Assembly (NCBI GenBank): GCA_007258455.2
Contig: VDFB02321307.1
Span: forward strand, 1-64,000
DNA: 64,000 bases
Direction of reading: 5' to 3'
Source: Sequoia sempervirens
Lineage: Eukaryota > Streptophyta > Pinopsida > Cupressales > Cupressaceae
Position 1 is the stretch's first letter; every line of letters starts with the position of its first letter. A program made the translations under genes and the position numbers. Positions 11,810 through 23,269 of the stretch are shown piece after piece. The notes under the pieces are model-generated. The model was not told the origin of the DNA. It searched no databases and saw only the letters and a list, made by a program, of their open reading frames with translations.

Positions 11810-13426
11810 GTATGTAAATTTGAAAACTTTTGGTCTAAATTTGTTTCAAGTGCTCATTCCAGTAGTAGTTTTAGGATTGTGGAAAGGTGTGTATTTGTGA
11901 CAAAATCTTCATGGAAGAAGTAATGTGCCCCTTTGATTAACTATTGAATGTTCTATTTGAGCACTTGTAAAATAAGTATAGTTTATTTACATGATTTCTC
12001 CTCAATTAGGAGCTAGTTTTTTAAATACATTTAGGTTTTTTAGTAGTTGTGTATGTTAATCTATAAGCTATCCATCTGCCTTCTAGATACTATGATATTC
12101 TGATGTACTCTATAGCTCTGTTAATTGAGATTACATATTGATATAGACACTGAGATGTTTAGATGTAGGTCTTTATATATTCCTTATATTAAGTCTAGTA
12201 TGTATCAAGCAAGATAGGTAGAGCTTCTGATTACCTTCTTATCATCATTACTACTTTAACAAATCTCCTCCATCAAAATCTAATGAGGGTGCTAAGATCA
12301 TTTATTGAATGCTTACCATGTTTTTTCCTTGAAAATTGACAGAGGAACATATAAATTATATTAATGTCCACAAATGAAAAAAGTATGTCAATGAAACTTA
12401 AATTACAGCTAGTTACATTAACTAATTGGGAGTGCAAAGATGAACTACTGAAAATAAACCAGCTAGGATGAGGTATTGAGAAACAAACCTAGAAGGGTGT
12501 CAATGTAAATGGAAAATATTAAACAAGTTCCCCGTATTCAAAAGCGATGAAATGTAGTGATCTTGTAGACTTATAGGTCGTGCCTTAAAGGTTTGTATTC
12601 CACCCATTGTGCCAGGGATTTGCACCTAAGCTTGTACAGGTCTTTCCAGCATTAATATAGCCATGTTTATATGGACAATGTGCTCAATAGGTCGGGTATG
12701 AGTCATCATTGTGGAAATTACACCTTGCATCTAGATCATGTCCCACATAACTGAAATGAGGTTAATATTTAAAGATATTTCTTTCTTAACTTCAAAAAGG
12801 CTCCCTTTTTTCTAGGTAGACAGAGGGCTCAAACATATTCCCTTCACTTACTTTTTAAAAGCATGGTATGTTATGAGTTTTCATTCATCCTTATACCATG
12901 TTAACAATGTAAATTTATAACTTGGACACAATATGCATGAGATATAGAAGTCAAACTATTGGTATTTTACTGTTCTTATCGCCTCTGCAAATTGGTGCAT
13001 ACTCCCTTTAAGAGAATGGCCACACAGCCAGACTCTTTACTAAGATGCCATGATGAGCATGGTATAGCTTTTGAGCTTTGACCTTGACTCAATTCTCAAA
13101 ATAGAAATTGAAGACTAACTCAAAATCAAACTAAGGACTGAAAAGGACTTTGGGAAGCCTAAATTTTAAAACTGAAATATCCCATAGATTATTCAAATGT
13201 CTTATTGGGGTCTTTGAAGAAAACTATTTGGATATTCTTTTTCTGTGTAGAGGTATTCTTTATTGTTTCTTTCATCATTTCATGTGATTGTTTTCTGGAT
13301 CTACTTTAGGTTTTGAAGGTAGAAAGTAAGTTTTTCAAGGTCAATCATATTTTATCAATTGTATCATAGAGCTATGTAAGAACTGCTTGAATTTGTGTCT
13401 TTCTCTGAAATCAGATAAATTTATTG
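11810..13426. other. No gene recognised
   Basis: AT-rich sequence after the RAD23 donor site. I searched by eye for the UBA2 exon and did not find it. No coding motif or clear repeat is visible. Confidence 0.5.
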
Positions 13427-14152
13427 TTAAGCCATATTATATGTTTTAGAGTGCTTGATTAATTCAAATATTTTGAGAGCATCCTTGCAAAATCCATTTT
13501 GTGCATATCTTGAAATTATTGCATTCCATGAGATGACATCTCTTTGAGGCATTCCATCAAAGAGTTTGTGTGCCTTGTGTACATTTCCACATTTTGCATA
13601 CATGTCTAACAAAGCATTTCCAACCATAATATATAACAAAAATCCCCCATCTATTATGCTCTGAAGGATGTTCATACCCTGCTCCAAAGCTCCCATTTTG
13701 GCACAAGCAAGGAGGATGCTATCATAGGTTGTGGAATTTGGCTTCACACCTGCTAATTACATTTTCTTGAAAGTTGCTAAATCCTTTTCAGTAAATCCAT
13801 TTTGTGCATATCCCACAATCATCATATTCCATGAGATGGCATTTCCTTCAGGCATTCTGTCAAAAATTTCACATGCCTTGTCTATGCATCCACATTTTGC
13901 ATACATGTCTACTAGGGAAGTTGCAACTACAACATTTGACAAAATTACTCTATTATTTATGCTTTGATGGATGTTCATACCTTGTTCCAAAGCCCCCATT
14001 TTGGCATAGGGAGGAAAGATGTTGGAAAAGGTTGTGGAATTTGGATTTATACCTGCCAATTGCATTTTCTTGAAAGTTTCTAAAGCATTTTCAACAAATC
14101 CATTTTGTGCATATCCAACAATAATTGTAGTCAGATGTGAAGTTTTCTCCAA
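13427..14152 (-). pseudogene. PPR array fragment, downstream part
   Basis: Two overlapping-frame pieces carry PLS-class PPR repeats: YAQNGFVENALETFKKMQL, YAKMGALEQGMNIHQSI, LVDMYAKCGCIDKACEIF, then YAQNGFTEKDLATFKKM. After a stop and frame change come ILLACAKMGALEQGMNI and MYAKCGNVHKAHKLFDGM. The array ends abruptly at HSKTYNMA, without the E and DYW domains that normally follow. The upstream border at 14,152 is the edge of a CCGAT-rich insertion. Intact relatives would be organelle-targeted RNA-binding editing factors; this copy is broken. Confidence 0.85.
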
Positions 14153-14572
14153 TTCAAGTGTTGTCAGGCAATCGGTGAGACTTCAACATTACTCCCACCA
14201 CTATTGGAGAGTCTCTCTGATGCTTCTCTTTCCACTGCTTTACTCTTTTCATTCATTTCGGGCTATTGGTAGGACTAGCTCCTCTGTTCCACCGATAGGT
14301 GTTTCTTTAGCTAATGGATTTTTACCTTTCCATTGACTTATCCTTTTTCCCCATTGGAGGAACTTAACAATGACTCCCATCGACAAATCATAGTGTCCCC
14401 GATGAAGATTGATGCATATCGTTGTATTGGGGAGACATTGAGCCAACTCACATTCATATTAAATTATTTTCTTGACGAATTTTTCACCTAAGTACTATCA
14501 GAGCATCGGGGGGACAATGTATTGAGTCCTACCGATGTTTATCACTCTCGCCGATGATCTCCTGTTTTGGAA
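14153..14572. repeat. CCGAT/ATCGG-rich insertion (copy 2) inside the PPR relic
   Basis: About 420 bases without PPR similarity separate two PPR pieces on the same strand. It holds the motif set of the block at 1-350: ATCGGTGAG, CACCGATAGG, CCCGATGAAG, CATCGGGGG, CTACCGATG and CGCCGATGAT. The abrupt borders suggest an inserted repeat, possibly with loss of some PPR codons. I could not identify terminal inverted repeats or a target duplication. Confidence 0.5.
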
Positions 14573-15345
14573 AAGGTTGTAGAATATGGATTTACACTTT
14601 CCAATTGAATTTTCTTGAAATTTTCTAAATCCTTTTCAACAAATCCATTGTGTGCATATCCTACAATTATTGCATTCCACAAGATGACATCTCTTTGAGG
14701 CATTCCATCAAAGAGTTTGTGTTCCTTGTGTACATTTCCAAATTTTGCATACATGTCGAATAGAGCATTTCCAACCATAATATCTAAAAAAATCCCCCAT
14801 CTATTATACTTTGATGGATGTGCAAACCCTGCTCCAATTAAAGCTCCCATTTTGGCATAGGCAGGGAGGATGCTAGCATAGGTCATGGAATTTGGCTTCA
14901 CATCTGCTAATTGCATTTGCTTGAAATTTTCTAAAGCCTTTTGAGCAAATCTATTTTGTGCATATCCTATAATTATTGCATTCCATGAGATGACATCTCT
15001 TTGAGGCATTCCATCAAAGAGTTTGTGTGCCTTGTGTACATTTCCACATTTTGCATACATGTCTAACAGAGCATTTCCAACCATAATATCTGACAGAAAT
15101 CCCCCATCTATTATGCTCTGATGGATGTTTAAACCCTACTCCAAAGCTCCCATTTTGGCACAAGTAGGGAGGATGTTGGCATAGGTCGTGCAATTTGGCT
15201 TCACACCTACTAATTGTATTTGCTTGAAAGTTTCTAAAGCCTTTTCAACAAATCCATTTTGTGCATATCCCGCAATCATCATATTCCATGAGATGGCTTT
15301 GTTCATATCCCACAATCATTGTATTCCATGAGACAGCATCTCTTT
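14573..15345 (-). pseudogene. PPR array fragment, upstream part
   Basis: The main open frame (14,542-15,084) carries VGNALLDMYAKCGNVHKAHK, LFDGMPQRDVISWNAIIIG, YAQNRFAQKALENFKQMQL and ILPAYAKMGAL, followed by a second MYAKFGNVHK repeat. Further repeat sequence with stops continues to about 15,345. The repeats in this block are very similar to each other at DNA level, as if recently duplicated. There is no start codon in a plausible N-terminal context and no targeting peptide. Confidence 0.85.
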
Positions 15346-16095
15346 CAGGAATTTTGTACTCAAATTAGCTTGCAATTGATTAGGTTTTTATAATTTTTAA
15401 AATTAATTTAGGGAGGAACGCATAGGAAAATATGTACCTTAAAAAATATCTATTTATCATGATTTTTTCAAATTTTTGAGTTAGTGTTGAGTTTCTATGT
15501 TGAGTTTGAGGTTGAGCCCAATGTCTATGTTAAGTCCAATTTTGGTAACTATGATATAATAATTGGTGCCTCCCATGGATTTCATGGTAGACATGACACT
15601 AAAAAAATGCTCCTTGGTATCCTCTCCTAGAGAGAACAAAGGTGGTGGTCCATTTGATATTGTAAAATATGGTGGTTAGTTTCAATTCAAATGGGAGCAT
15701 ACTCTTAATTGGCCAAGAGGAATCCACAACTCCTTACAGTCTCCAACAAAATGGTGTGGCCTTGAGAAAAAAAATGGTCCATTACTAAAACACAAAATCC
15801 ATGATTTATGGTAAGGATTCACCATGTATCTTTTGTAGTGATTTGCGGGAAATGCTTTGAGATTCTTTCATGAATGGCTAAGTTTGAAGCTTTTATGAGG
15901 AAAACTCCTTATCACATGTTGCTCTATTGTGAAAGCGGTGCAATAATTCCAATTTCCAAGTGAAATGTTAATCGTAACAATTCTTCACATCTCATTCACT
16001 TTTTGCTATTTAATTGTTTTCTTTGCTTCAGGTCAATCATCTATTTTCAATTTTATGATGCTAAGAATAAACCATTTGATGAGTTTTATTATAGG
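15346..16095. other. No gene recognised; gap within PPR relic
   Basis: About 750 bases without PPR similarity lie between two PPR pieces of the same orientation. No motifs or terminal repeats are visible. It may be an inserted element or fully decayed sequence. Confidence 0.4.
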
Positions 16096-16210
16096 CAAGG
16101 AGTATGCTAGCAAAGGTTGTGGAATCTAGCTTTACACCTACCAATTGCATTTTCTTGAAAGTTTCTAAAGCCTTTTCAACAAATCCATTTTGTGCATATC
16201 CTACAATATT
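16096..16210 (-). pseudogene. Short PPR repeat fragment
   Basis: One repeat remains, reading GYAQNGFVEKALETFKKMQL then TTFASIL on the minus strand. It matches the neighbouring repeats and is probably the most upstream surviving piece of the same relic. Confidence 0.75.
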
Positions 16211-17979
16211 GCAATCCTTAGACCATATTTTAACATGATATCAAAGCACAATGACTGATATCTTCCACATCAATGATTGGAATGTACCATTACCTATGAG
16301 GGAGTTACCAAAATATTTTATTTCACTTACATAAATGATTTTAAGTATATTGGACCTATCAATAGTTGTAGGTACCCTAATTACACTAGTTATTAGGGTG
16401 TTGTTGATCCACACCTGTGTTAGGTTTTTGTTCTATTCTTTTTTCAGTTGATTTATTTAATTTTGATGTGTTCCAATAGCTACAAAAATGACTAGTATTA
16501 GTCTCAAAGAGAGTGATCAACTTGAATGTACTTCCAATTTTACACCTTGAAAGTGCAAATTGTAGATGGTATTAGAAGTTGATTTTTGGGTCTATGTTAA
16601 CACCAAGGTTGCACATTCTACAGATATTCTCCAATTGCTTGAATATAAAAAGAAGATAGGCAAATCATAGTGAATCATCTTAGGTTACAAATAGAGCGAG
16701 CGCTCGAGAAGGGTGTTAACTGTTATCAGATACTTGCAGTAATTGTACTATCCATTGTAATTTGTATCTACTATTTTTTTCATAGAAATATTAATGAGTT
16801 ACACCGTGCTATTCTAGGTAACATTCTTATTTTCTTTTCATTCTATCTTTGTATAAGTGGTTTTCTATTTCAGTTGATTTAGGAGAGCTACTAATAAATT
16901 GAAATTCTTGATCTGAGTCTATGACAGGGCTTTTGTTCTCAGTACTTGTAACTATTGTTGTAACTGATGTGAAAGATGTCGTTGACTGACCTCACCCTAA
17001 CTTCTTCTAGCAGTGTTTTCTAGATGGCATATCAGTTGTGAACTTATCAACCTCTAGTACTAAACTTTAGTCTCATCTTTTATTCTCTTCTTGATTAATG
17101 ATCATTTTGGTGGAAAACTCTTTATTTATTGTTATTATTATTTTTTCATTGATGATTCAAATTAGCCTTCTAACTAGTATGAGTTTCTTCTAGAAATTTA
17201 ATAACATTACAGGGAGTGTTGAGTGTCATGGAAATGAACATGTCATGAGGGAAGGTCACAAAAGCTTTCGACCCAGTGGACATACTTCATGTAAGTGCAA
17301 CATCCTATACTTTTTGTTAAAATCATTAGGGGAGGTTTCCCTTTATTTATAACCTGTGGAAAATGTACAAGGTGTGGAATATACAAGAATACTTTCATTC
17401 ATACAAAAATCAGCTATTAGATCAATTATTCAATAACATGCTATCTTAATAAAACAACACCATGCAAAGAAATAATGAAAAAATTTCTCTTGTAATATTG
17501 ACTTTTCTGAGTTTTTGATGTGCAAATTTTGAGATGTTTTCAGGCTGTAGCTCCAAATTGGAGAAGTGAAAGGTGAATAACATTGAGGAAGAGTTTGGAG
17601 GAGCCAAAACCAATAGCAGTGGGAAAGATGTGGATTTGCAAGGGTATTAAATGGTTCAAGCCCCTTTAGGTCGCTTCCCTTCCAAAATGACTACAGTGAA
17701 TGAAGGGGAAAATAGTATAAGTGTATGAAAATAGGAGTATTTTGTTTGTATAGTGTCTGTAAGTTGTATAGTGTCATTGAGACATTGAATGTAACCAATG
17801 AGATTTTGATTTTCCAATGATGCTTAATGAAGTAAATTTTCAGAGTGGTTTTTTCTCCACTCATAAATATTGTGTTGTGGCTCCTCTAGTCTTCATTTCA
17901 TGGTGTTTTTTAACATTTGAATATCTATAATACTTGAAGTTTATATGTATAAATTTGTGAGGATTAATTAAGTTAGATT
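16211..17979. other. No gene recognised
   Basis: AT-rich sequence with one short plus-strand open frame of hydrophobic, random composition. It may include the interior of the CACTA-like element whose end lies at 18,513, but no transposase motif or second terminus was recognised. Confidence 0.4.
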
Positions 17980-18513
17980 TGATTTGTAATGACTAAAATA
18001 ATGACTAAATTAATGACTAAATACATGACTAAATATATGACTAAATGTATGACCAGTTAACAACAATTAATGACTAAATTAATAACTAAATATATGACTA
18101 AATTAATGACTAAATATATGACTAAACAAATCACTACGATGACTAAATAAATGACTAAATTAATGACTAAATCAATGACCAAATCAATGACTAAATAAAT
18201 GACTAAAATAGTTTAGTCATAAATGTAGTGGTGTTATAAATGACTACAAATAAACCACTAAAATAGTCACGTGACTAAAATTAATGACTAAAAAATATGG
18301 CTAAATAAATGACTAAATAAATGACTAAATCAATGACCAAATCAATGAGAAAATTAATGACTAAAATCAATGACTAAAATTGTTTATTCATAAATTTAGT
18401 GGTGCTATAAATGACTACAAATAAACCACTAGTAGTCACCTGACTAAAATTAGTCATTTATATGCAATTTTTAGTAGTTTATTTAGTCATATATTATTGT
18501 TTGTGTACTAGTG
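17980..18513 (-). mobile_element. CACTA-like transposon terminus with TGACTAAA subterminal array
   Basis: More than 25 copies of TGACTAAA or its complement fill this block. It ends on the right in TACTAGTG, so read from the right the terminus starts CACTAGTA, like the CACTA termini of plant En/Spm-type elements. The outermost 100 bases match the terminus at 38,746 in the opposite direction, sharing ACTACTAAAAATT and a CATATAAA-GACTAA stretch. Clustered subterminal motifs are the known transposase-binding architecture of CACTA elements. The element extends leftwards, but its other end and any transposase were not found. It abuts the truncated LTR that starts at 18,514. Confidence 0.6.
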
Positions 18514-19453
18514 AGGGGAAAAGACACGGTGGGGATCAATCCACAATATGAGTATACTCAAATATAAGTGTTTACAAATGGAATGCACATGCATTTAGGA
18601 AAATTTCCTAGAGCTCACTGCTCAAATACAAAAGGAAGACTCACTATCTTACAAAATATTTGGATTACATCTAGAAGATTTGAACTGAGAAAATAACATC
18701 TTCTAATGTTGGATTATAGTTCTGATTAAGCACATTTGCAACATTCTTCACACTATTTTTTATTCTTCTCTTTTTCTCTTGCCTCTATCTACTTTAATTC
18801 AGATCACCAATCTTCTTTTTGCTCAAATCAAACAACACACAATCGATCAATAATTCTTCTAACTTTTGCAACACATTGCATCACACACCAAAATGATATA
18901 AACAATTGCTTATATATATTTGTGATTAGGAATTACATCAATTACATGTTGACCTTTATAAAATATAAAACATACAAACTGTTAGCCCAAACCATAAATA
19001 ATTTTCAATGTGCACCAACCAATGTTGGCCACTATATAGTGAGGACCCAAAACAACATGCTCGAACACAAAACATTTCAAACAATTTTCCCTTGAACATC
19101 CACAACATGCTACATCCATCAAGTCAGCCTTCTTGCACTTTTAAATAGAAAATACATCAACCAAATCTTCTAACTTGCACATGAATCAATACGAGGCTCT
19201 AAGATTGAAAGATAACATAGATTATACACCAAACGACCTTCCCTAAGATCCAAAACAAAAAATGATAACATGAAATTACATGTGAATCGATATACACAAC
19301 TTTTTCGGATGCTCTGTTCTATGTTTAAGAGTTAATCACTAAAGTTCAATCTAACATCTAGTATGAGAAAATACTGAAGTGTAGATAGGATAACTAACTA
19401 GGGTTATCATCAATGACAACACCAGGAGACTTGTGTAGTGTCTCTTGCCAACA
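18514..19453 (-). repeat. 3' LTR (truncated) of the pol-less element
   Basis: It aligns to 24,655-25,598 with roughly 10 to 12 percent differences by eye. On the minus strand it starts TGTTGGCAAGAGACAC directly after the purine tract. The distal 150 bases present in the other copy are missing where the CACTA-like terminus adjoins. Confidence 0.8.
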
Positions 19454-19470
19454 ATCTCACCCTTTGGCAT
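19454..19470 (-). other. Polypurine tract
   Basis: On the minus strand the sequence GCCAAAGGGTGAGAT lies directly before the LTR start TGTTGG, the classic position for plus-strand DNA priming. A second purine-rich run (CAAAGGGGGAGTG) lies about 140 bases upstream, near 19,592-19,610. Confidence 0.7.
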
Positions 19471-19748
19471 TGATGGCAACACTTAGTGAAAAGTGACTAA
19501 GTGTCGGAATCAGTACCAACATGAATACATTTCCAACCTTCAAAACTTCACAACACAACTACCCCTGAGATGAATAAGGCATTTTTCATTGTCCCACACT
19601 CCCCCTTTGACATCAATGGAAAAGGCGGGAATCCACATACCAAAAATAAAACAAAATTGTTATGAACAAACTGCATATGTACAAACATGCCTCTCTAACT
19701 TACATGGACTTGAATAAGTCTGCAAAATTGTTCTTCAACAGGCTCAAA

Positions 19749-22700
19749 CTAGTGTCTGAACTCTTTTTGAGGCTCTCCAAAAATAGTCATTTGACCATAG
19801 AACAAGTAGGATTTCATCTCTTCTGACTCAAGATTTTTCGGATCACTGACAACCATATCATCTTGTGCTTCCTTCAATGCACTAAGCATTGTCTCCATCT
19901 TAGGACCAATCAATCCTCTGAGTTCACATACCCTTTCAACAATTCTTCCTTCTTCATTCTTCAAGCTTTTAATTTTGTCAAGCAGGGATATGAATTGGCC
20001 TTCTTACTTGCTCAAAGAAATAGTTAGAGGATCAAAGGCTTGAGAAATAACTGCTAAATATTTCTCATAATCCTTCATTTTATTTTTAGTGTCCTCAATG
20101 AATTTAGATAGAGATAAGAATGACTTATAAATATTTCCACCTTTAGATAAAGCACTTTGAATGTTCTTTACACAAGTAGCTAACAAAGATTTATCATTAG
20201 CAATCATACCCTTCAATCTACCGAACCTTTTTGCATCAAATTCTTTCTGAACCTTATCCTTAGCTGACTTTTCAAGAGACTCGAAGTGAGTGCTTACAAA
20301 GTTGAAAAGTTTCTTTAGCTAATCGGATGGAGAATCAAATGAGTCCTTGACATATGTAGGCATGATATTCTTCAAGATACTAGATGCAAGACTTAACAAC
20401 TCACTATCTTCAATGTGAGATTTCAATATCTCCTCCCTTGCCTTGGCCTAAGCAAGTGATGCTACCTTTAGCTTCTCAATGGGAGATAGAGTGGCCAAGT
20501 TGATAGGAAATTTAATTCAGGGTCAAACTCCTTCACTACCTTTGCAGTGTCTCTTGCTTCCACAAAAATCTCCTTTTCCTTAGCCTTCTTTTCTTCTATC
20601 ACCGATTCTTGCTTAGCTTCATGAATCTCAATTTCATCAACTGAAACATCTTTAGGAGCTTCAATCTCCATAGAAATTTTAGTTTCTTGCATATCAAGAG
20701 GAATCTGAGTTTCCTCAATTGTATCTTCTTTGATCTTTTCAATTTTTGGACTAGATGGAGCATTTTCATCATGAGATTCTTCAAAAACAACATTGTATAT
20801 GTTCTTCAACAAAACTGCCTTAAGAATTTTCTTAGGGTCCTTTACAACTTCTTCAATTTGTCTGATCATAAAATTATTAACCCTTGTTTTTCTCTTAAAA
20901 TCCCTTTTTGTATCATTGAGGATCTTCTTCATCTCTTCTATTGACATTACCAGACATAGATCAACAAGTATCCATTCTCTCATTTTCTCTTCTTCTGTTA
21001 TTGCATTTACTCTCCTCATTTCCAAGACTTCATAAATCCCTTTAGGCAAATCAGACATTATTTCTATGAGAGTCATATTGAAATTATTCAAGTAATTTAT
21101 TGTGGCTTCTTCAATAATTCTCTAACCGACACTATCAAAGGTGTCATACCATTCAAAAATAGGTTGTGATTACCATCCTTAATCAAAGTTTTTTCCACTT
21201 CCTCTACAAACATACTTGATCTGTCAATTTTCATCTTTTTCTTTTCTTTCTCTTCACTGGAGGGCTTGTCCTTAGAGACTTCTGATGATTTTTTTCCCTT
21301 TTGCTTAATTTATCTCACCTCTTCATCAGATTTAGTTTCTTCATCCTCTTTAATTGCAACATATATTCAGTTTCTTCATCCTCTTCAACTAAAACATAGA
21401 CTCTTATGTTCTTATCCTTCTTTCTCTTCCCTTCTCTCCTGGATGTCTTGACTTGAGCTTTCACAGGGCTTGATTTCTTTGCAAGACTAGATGAGAGTGT
21501 AGAGCTCCTTGTAGATCTAGTTCTGGCAGAAGAAATTGTTGAACTAGTAGACTCTCCTTCTTCATCTTGTTATCTTTTCTTCCTAGCTTCCCTCACAGCT
21601 TCAACTGATGTACCCATACTTTTTGAAGAAGCTTCAACTTCCTTTCTTACCTTTTGTATTATCATAGGCTTCTTCAATTGTTCATGCACTTGCATATCCG
21701 TATCTTCAAAGGTTCCAAAGCTTTCTTCTATCAGATCTTGAGGTCTACTCAATGGGTGTTGACCATATAGCTCCAAAATGTGTTCTTTAACCTCATAACC
21801 CATAGACATTATCCAAACTATTCTAGGTTTTGCTGCTTCCATCAAGCACTAATCAATATCAACCATGAAGCAAATAGTGTCCTTGTATTTTTCCACAATA
21901 GATGTAGGAATCCTTTCCCTGGCTTGCATTTCACTTTGAAAACTTTTGAAATAACCCCATATAGCATTTTTCCTTGCTTTGTTGTCACTAATTCCATACA
22001 AGATGTCTCTGATTTAAAAAAATACTAGTTTATCACCTTGCCATTGTACTTTTCCAACTCCTAGAACTTCATTCATGAAGTAGAAAAATAGGCACAACAA
22101 AAGTTTACCATACTTGAAATAATTCTTCTTATCCTTCTTGATTTTTCCAAGATTCTCAATTAGTTGGCTCAGGAGTAACTCACATAGATCATATTTAGCA
22201 TTTTCCTTGACCATCTGATAGGCTGCATAGATTGTAGCAACAAATACAGAGTTATCCTGGATGGAGTGATAGATTTTATATCTGATAACCATAGAAGCAA
22301 ATCTCACATCCACTTCAATGATGTCATTGATTATCATGGCTCTCTTGTCAAAAACTAAACTGGTTGCCTCAGTGACTGTTTGGTTCTTCATAGATTTTAA
22401 TGTCGGCAACCCACTAGATGAATTCAGACTAGTAACAATCCTTATAACTTCCTTTGTGATCTTGAAAGGCTAACTTAACCACATAAACTCGACATGCACT
22501 AGAATCAATATGTACCGAACCCATTCATTTTCATCGAACACGGGAAATTTCACAATTTGAGTGAACTTCTTCTCCAAATTTTTGAATTTAGGTTTTACAC
22601 AAAGATCTTCTCTCACAATGTGATTTGTATACAAATTTAACAACTGGGAGCTTCCTAATTCTTCAATGTTAGCATGAATGTATGCCCTAATATCTTCAAT

Positions 22701-22847
22701 ATGCAAAACACCATACAAAATGAAAGAAAATGCACCTAATGGTTCTATCTCAATGGATTTGAATGGATGCCATTTCAATTTCGGATGGGGTCTATCCTTA
22801 ATATCCACAACCAATGGAGTAGACATTTGCATAAATTTCAAGTTCAC
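19749..22847 (-). pseudogene. Long charged ORF of unknown function in the pol-less element
   Basis: Successive minus-strand frames (22,847-22,470, 22,409-22,014, 21,845-21,570, 21,091-20,468, 20,216-20,004, 19,964-19,749) read as one decayed protein of about 1,000 residues. The N-terminal third is globular-looking, with MQMSTPLVVDIKDRPHPKLK near the start. The middle is very rich in lysine and serine. The following 200 residues are rich in glutamate and lysine with long predicted helices (EETQIPLDMQETKISMEIEA), then KNKMKDYEKYLAVISQ. There are no catalytic or zinc motifs. It lies between gag and the 3' LTR, where pol would normally be. The N-terminal part faintly recalls plant transposon-associated domains, but I cannot name it. 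Confidence 0.55.
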
Positions 22848-23269
22848 AAGTTCACAAATAAATACCTTTCATCGGATTAGGGTTTGATCACCGAATCACC
22901 TTCAAACTTGTATCTTTGACAAACTTCGCTTGTAGATCTCTCCAAACTTCTTCTTTTCAAAATTTAATGTAACAAATTAATGAGGAATAAAATTAACCTA
23001 TTATCATTCACACACCTAACCTTTTTATCACAATAAATGTTTTTTCCCTAGATCATCCAGATACCCTATTTTCATAGACTGTGAAAGAAAATTCTTTTGT
23101 GGACCTCTAATATTGCATAAGTTTCCTCCACAAGAGATCCCAAAACATCTGTAGATCATCAATGCAATAGTTCCAATCAACCACATTCTGATACCAACTA
23201 TCAATAGGGGGTTAAAATATTTTCTTGAGAACTCCCCCTAGGCCAAATGCCTTAAACTAATTCTCAGAG

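Noticed and set aside
16384..16391. CACTAGTT as the left end of the CACTA-like element
   Set aside because: No TGACTAAA motifs follow it, and the next bases do not match either known terminus.
17980..18513. CRISPR-like array of short repeats
   Set aside because: The repeat is only 8 bases, spacers are irregular and the two strands are mixed. The terminus and the matching inverted copy fit a CACTA-like transposon end.
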